From Phocoena phocoena (Eukaryota > Chordata > Mammalia > Artiodactyla > Phocoenidae): a DNA stretch of 64,000 nt. The stretch lies in contig NC_089230.1 of assembly GCF_963924675.1 (NCBI RefSeq), positions 72,903,223-72,967,222 on the forward strand. Direction: 5' to 3'. The notes under the pieces are model-generated. The model ran no database searches and was not told the origin of the DNA. It was given only the letters and a program-made list of their open reading frames with translations. This document shows, piece by piece, positions 59,515-64,000 of the stretch. The position numbers and the translations under genes are program-made. Within the stretch, counting starts at the first letter, position 1; every line of letters begins with the position of its first letter.

Positions 59515-59788
59515 GGGCTTCCCTGGTGGCACAGTGGTTAAGAATCCACCTGCCAATGCAGGGGACATGGGTTCGAGTCCTGGTCCAGGAAGATCCCACA
59601 CGCCACAGAGCAGCTAAGCCCGTGAGCCACAACTACTGAGCCTGCATGCCACAACTGCTGAAGCTCACGTCTAGAGCCCCTGCTCCACAACAAGAGAAGC
59701 CACTGCAATGAGAAGCCCGCACACCGTAATGAAGACCCAATACAGCCAAAAATAAAAACAAATTAATTAATTAATTAAAAAAAAAAAA
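59515..59788 (+). mobile_element. CHR-1-like SINE (long form), sense
   Basis: Starts GGGCTTCCCTGGTGGCACAG and keeps a canonical B box GGTTCGAGTCC. Ends CAGCCAAAAATAAAAAC and an (ATTA)n/A tail. Duplication GGTGGTG near 59509-59515 and 59790-59796. It lies 28 bases from the antisense SINE on its left. Confidence 0.9.
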
Positions 59789-59796
59789 AGGTGGTG

Positions 59797-61235
59797 AACC
59801 AGGAACCAGAGCTGGGTGGAGTCAACATTTCCTGATCCCCTCTTTGGTGCCCAGGTGGTAATGGAAGGAAATGCCCTGGCATGTCATAAAGAAAGGAAAG
59901 AAAATTCCTTCAAAGAGCTGTCTCTCTGCAAACTATTGGATTTACTCTCTGAAAAGGAAGTGTTTTTCTATTAATAGTGATTCAGCTTTGGCAAAATGCT
60001 GAGAAGAAGCCAACAGACATGATGATTAATTCCTTGAAATTTGCAGAGAACATAAACTGGAGGAAGGGCTGGGAGTGTAGATTTGGGCTAGAAGTGGCCT
60101 TGGCTGGGCCTGAAAATCCTAGTGGAAACAGATCACTGGAGGGACCCACCTGAGAAGCCAGCCCCACCACTCCAAGCCTAGGTGGGGCTTACTTTGATGT
60201 TTAGCTAAAGAAAGAGTATGTTCCAGAAGAAACTATTCTTAGATCAAAAAGCTTGGCTTCCTTTCCTATCGTGTTTTCATGGTACAGCAGTTAAGCTGGG
60301 TAACAGGTCTGTGTAGCATTGAAGCAGTATCAGGCATAGCTACGTGTAACTGTAATTCTGTACCCTTCAGTCCTGGAATTGTATTTACCTTTGCAATCGA
60401 CCCATTTCACCTTGTGCACATAACTGTCTGCTTGCCTAGGTAGACCATTCAACAGGGGGTTGACCTTAGGAAAAGAATATCAAAACTATTTTCAGTATAA
60501 ACTAAGACAGTAGTTTGAATGACTATTTTCATTTTCTGAAAACTTCCTTCAGAGCAAAATTGCACCAAAGTTAAACAGGCAAGAAAGACTTTATTCAAGT
60601 CTATTGCGTTAGGGAAGAACTAACTCTGAATGTCAGAACTAACTCTGAACCCAGCTTCACTGGAGAAGGGTAGGTTTTTTAAGGGTTGGGGGCGCTGGAG
60701 AATGTTAGAGGAAGTCACAGGTCATCTGTGTTTGCTAAGTGGCTTTATCCAAAGGAAAAATAAACTCCTCATACCTTTATGACAGGAGGTAGTTTTGCAA
60801 CTTGGAAGAAGGTACCCACTGAATTTAGGCTCCTACCCTCCCAGGGAGCTGGGAGATAGAGGTGCTGTCTCCTTTGATGATTACATTTTAAAGAGATAGC
60901 TCCCAGGTCATGGAGAAAGATATTCCTGGATTGTGAAACTGGCAAGAGAGTTTTTAAAGGGCATCTCAAAGGGACAGAGAAATAATTTACAAGTTTTCTA
61001 AAGACAGTGATCTAAGAAAAGGGAGGACGGGGGCCTGAGAATGAGGAAGAAGCCTATCTAAAGTTTAGTCTGGCTGAAGGAGATGTTAAGGCCACCTTAG
61101 TCCCTGGTCACATGATAAATGATCATTGAGCAAAAATTATTTCACTATTAAATCTAATTACTCAACTGTATATCAACTCCACTTCTGTTTTCTTCAGTAA
61201 AATTGCCGTCTGTTCTCATCGTTGCAAGCCTCCAA
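59797..61235. other. Unique sequence, no gene seen
   Basis: No exon recognised. Around 60575-60660 (AAGACTTTATTCAAGTC, a duplicated AACTAACTCTGAA) a short direct repeat occurs. Confidence 0.45.
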
Positions 61236-61437
61236 TTAGCACTGTCCGATAGAACAATCGGCAATGATGGAAATGTTCTGTAGTCTGCACTGTCCAGCTC
61301 AGTAGCCACTAGCCACATGTGGCTACTGAGCCCTTGAAATATGGTTAGTGTGACCGTGGAATTGAATTTTTAATTTTAACTGATTTAAATTTAAATAATC
61401 ACGTGTGGCTAGTGGCTGCCATATTGGGCAATGTAGC
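61236..61437 (+). mobile_element. MER1-like hAT DNA transposon fossil
   Basis: Starts CACTGTCCGATAGAAC, with GATGATGGAAATGTTCTG, TAGCCACTAGCCACATGTGGC, GAATTTTTAATTTTAAC and ends GTGGCTAGTGGCTGCCATATTGGGCAATGT. The ends are inverted relative to each other. Non-autonomous; the internal copy is short. Confidence 0.7.
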
Positions 61438-61887
61438 CTCCAAATCTATCTCACCCTCATTTTATCAGCAGAAAAAAATGCTATCAAACGTAACATCTAT
61501 GACTGTGTCATTCTTCAAGGAAGAATTATCAGTGGAGTATAGGGATACTTATACTCACTTTGCAGGATGCTGGTAAGAATGAAGCCAGGTACTGTATGTA
61601 AAAGTGCCTAGCGAAATGCTTAGTATCAACTAGGTACCCAACAATCTTAGTTTCCTTTTCAGTCTCCTTCAGGGGGCATGTAATAAATCGCGGCAGGGTC
61701 TTCACCATTTAGAACATAGCGGTAGGGCCTTGATTGTGTGGGTGTTACAGGAGCAGGTGTGTTATTGTTCGTCACCATTACAATGCACAGATGCTCTTGC
61801 CGTTTTGTGATCTACAAGAGGTTACTTAATCTTGGAACCAATCTCCTCTTTTTATTGCCTCAAATTAAAATGCCAAAGCTTAACATT
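61438..61887. other. Unique sequence, no gene seen
   Basis: No repeat or exon recognised. Confidence 0.4.
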
Positions 61888-61905
61888 AGAAATTGCAAGC
61901 ATTTG

Positions 61906-62346
61906 TTCTTCTCTTTCTGAAATACCATATGCACATATATATGGACTCTTAAAAAAAAAAAAAAGGTTCTGAAGAACCTAGGGGCAGGACAGGAATAAAG
62001 ACGCAGACATAGAGAATGGACTTGAGGACACAGAGGGGGGAAGGGTAAGCTGGGACGAAGTGAGAGAGTGGCATGGACATAGATACACTAGCAAATGTAA
62101 AATAGATAGCTAGTGGGAAGCAGCCGCATAACACATGGAGATAAGCTCGGTGCTTTGTGACCACCTAGAGGGGTGGGATAGGGAGGGTGGGAGGGAGATG
62201 CAAGAGGGAGGGGATATGGGGATATATGTATGCATATAGCTGATTTACTTTTTTATACAGCAGAAATTAATACAACATTGTAAAGCAATTATAGTCCAAT
62301 AAAGATGTTAAAAAAAAGTGCTAAATTCCTTAACTTGAAAAAAAAA
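61906..62346 (+). mobile_element. 5'-truncated L1 3' end, sense, with possible tiny 5' inversion
   Basis: L1 text from 61921 (AATACCATATGC...) through GAAGAACCTAGGGGCAGGAC, GTGGGAAGCAGCCGCATAAC and TCCAATAAAGATG, then A tail. Flanking duplication AGAAATTGCAAGCATTTG at 61888-61905 and 62347-62364. 61909-61920 reads as the reverse complement of the L1 text that would precede it. Confidence 0.87.
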
Positions 62347-62364
62347 AGAAATTGCAAGCATTTG

Positions 62365-63404
62365 AGTTACTCTCAAGACATTTAATATTATCTATTATTG
62401 CATAATGTTATTGATGCACTCTTTTTCTCAGAAGAATTAAAGCAAACGAAAACTAGAAAAATACTATATCAGAACATCCATACTCTGAAGATTCCTCTGG
62501 TGTAAAAACATGATTTTATATATTATATGTTTTTAAAAAACTTATCTCTTCTGTGGAGAGTGAGTTATATAATTAAGAATGTGGGATACACAGAGGAGGA
62601 AAGGAGTAGCATGTATAATGAGGGAAAGAGAATGCTTTTGGCAAATCTTGGCATACTGCAGTTAACCTTAGTCTGAAGTGAAGATGCTCTAGGCCCCGCC
62701 ATCAGGAACTCCACATTATTAAGCTATGGTCACACAGCTGGTTTCTCCCACATACTATGTTCTCGCCTATGTCTGAATTGGCTTTTTCTCCACTGTTAAT
62801 TACTGTCATGTATTTTCACTTGTTTTCAATAGTTCTGTCTTAATTTTCTCTTGGGAACTGTACAGTGATAAGTGGCCTCAAGAGGTAGTAAAATTTTTAT
62901 AACTTGACCAGGGTGTTTATATGAAAAGTAATTATTTTGAATGACCTACCCTTACTCTTTTTAATTCAAGACTGGAGTGTTGTATTCAACAAAAAGTAGA
63001 ATAGTGGAACCCCTGTCTCAGATCCCATCACATTGCCACTTAAGAATAAATGAATTGTAGCAGTTTATTTCATAATCGGTTTGAATAGGGAGGTGTCATA
63101 TACTGCCTTTTTATTCTGAATCTTATGCCAAGAAGATATGACCCATTTCTCAACAGCTAAAAATGTGTACTGCAAGCAAAATGTTCTTAAAACAGCTCAG
63201 ATTTACACAATGTAGAAATGATAAGGTTATACCTTGTTAACAAATAATATTAAAGCAGATCCCAATGATCCAGTTAAGATATTTAATGTATACAATTTCA
63301 ACTTACACTTTTCAAGGTCATGACTATAGTGTAATGTAAGACACAACTATTCAACTATGTTTCCTTTGCCAGAAGTTGAACATATAATACAAAGCAAGGA
63401 AGGC
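62365..63404. other. Unique sequence, no gene seen
   Basis: No repeat or exon recognised. Confidence 0.4.
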
Positions 63405-63475
63405 AACTAACATTTACCAGGCCACTTCTATATGCCAGGTGCACATATGAAAAGGACTTTTAAAATCCAGTTTTG
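63405..63475 (+). repeat. Possible MIR-type fragment
   Basis: CAACTAACATTTACCAGGCC, TATATGCCAGGTGCACATATG resembles the start of a MIR-family tail, sense. Short and diverged. Confidence 0.4.
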
Positions 63476-64000
63476 TAAATCCATTTTTAGTTCTCACCTA
63501 CCTGACCTCTCTCCTCTACTGAATTCACTTGACTTTTTCACTTTCAACCATTGCATGATTCCTTTGGATACCACAAGTCACCTTTATGTTGGAATGATCG
63601 ACTAAACAGGACAATGTTCTGTATTCTGCAAATACCTTATAACTTGCCTTCACTCCATTTTTTATATCAGTTAAGAAGCATATTAATTTCACATGAATAG
63701 CTGCTGAAATAACCATAACCTTTTAAGAAAATTAACTAGGAATATCCTTATCTATGAGCATTAAAAAGCTAAACCAAAAAGAATTAGCAAAAAATTGGGA
63801 GGTTGGGAAGTACTTAAGATTTCTGAAAAAGATCTCTCACAAAGTTAGTCACTTACAATCTTTCTAGAGGCCATGATTTATTGTTTTATCTCTGCATCAT
63901 AACTCATCTCTTTTCAGAATATCTTTTGTCCACAAATCCAAAAGTAACTCCTTTCAAACACCTGAGGCAAACATTTCTGATTAATGAAATATTCATCAGA
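63476..64000. other. Unique AT-rich sequence, no gene seen
   Basis: No repeat or exon recognised to the window end. Confidence 0.4.

Overview
The window is nuclear DNA from a cetacean (whale or dolphin), judging by its repeats. It holds eleven copies of a tRNA-derived SINE of the CHR type that begins GGGCTTCCCTGGTGGCGCAG and ends CGTACCGC plus an A-tail, three older relatives, and artiodactyl-type L1 3' ends. No BovB or Bov-A repeats were seen; a ruminant window of this size would normally contain them. No functional protein-coding gene, rRNA, tRNA or CRISPR array could be supported. Every open frame above about 150 codons lies in L1, in a SINE, or in one weak retrocopy candidate. The DNA reads as intergenic or deep intronic.

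Layout. 1-240 is CpG-rich and may be the edge of a promoter beyond the window. 1160-5665 is an old antisense L1 whose 5' half is rearranged and carries an LTR-like block. 8087-15316 is a full-length antisense L1 (7.2 kb) with a GC-rich 5' UTR and target-site duplications. 15.3-21.1 kb is mostly unique DNA with MIR, MER5A, an MLT2-type LTR and two young SINEs. 21155-24348 is an old sense L1 broken by a SINE pair and a MaLR-type solo LTR. 25.1-32.2 kb is stacked L1 of different ages, including one copy with a 5' inversion. 34.6-42.9 kb is a nested stack: an old L1 was hit by a 6-kb L1 (itself hit by a SINE), by a truncated L1 and by another SINE. 43.5-49.2 kb mixes SINEs, hAT fossils and a sense L1. 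49.2-51.5 kb is mostly unique. 52.65-53.46 kb is repeat-free, with the look of a conserved non-coding element. 53.6-58.3 kb holds L2, an LTR, a possible retrocopy, a SINE and a truncated L1. 59.3-59.8 kb is a head-to-head SINE pair. The remainder is unique DNA with a hAT fossil and a short L1.

How the parts relate. The elements form a datable insertion record. L1 supplied the machinery and the SINEs were mobilised by it, as A-tails and target-site duplications show. Both large antisense L1s keep the reverse-transcriptase FADD motif but are otherwise broken, and both lose the ORF1 frame at the same homologous place. Points most worth a second look: an exact AGGTCATGACCT palindrome at 8047-8058, the repeat-free block at 52.65-53.46 kb, the shared ORF1 frame break, the twin-primed L1 at 25.4-26.2 kb and the tandem SINE pair inside a single target-site duplication. 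I found no clear evidence of a previously undescribed biological system.
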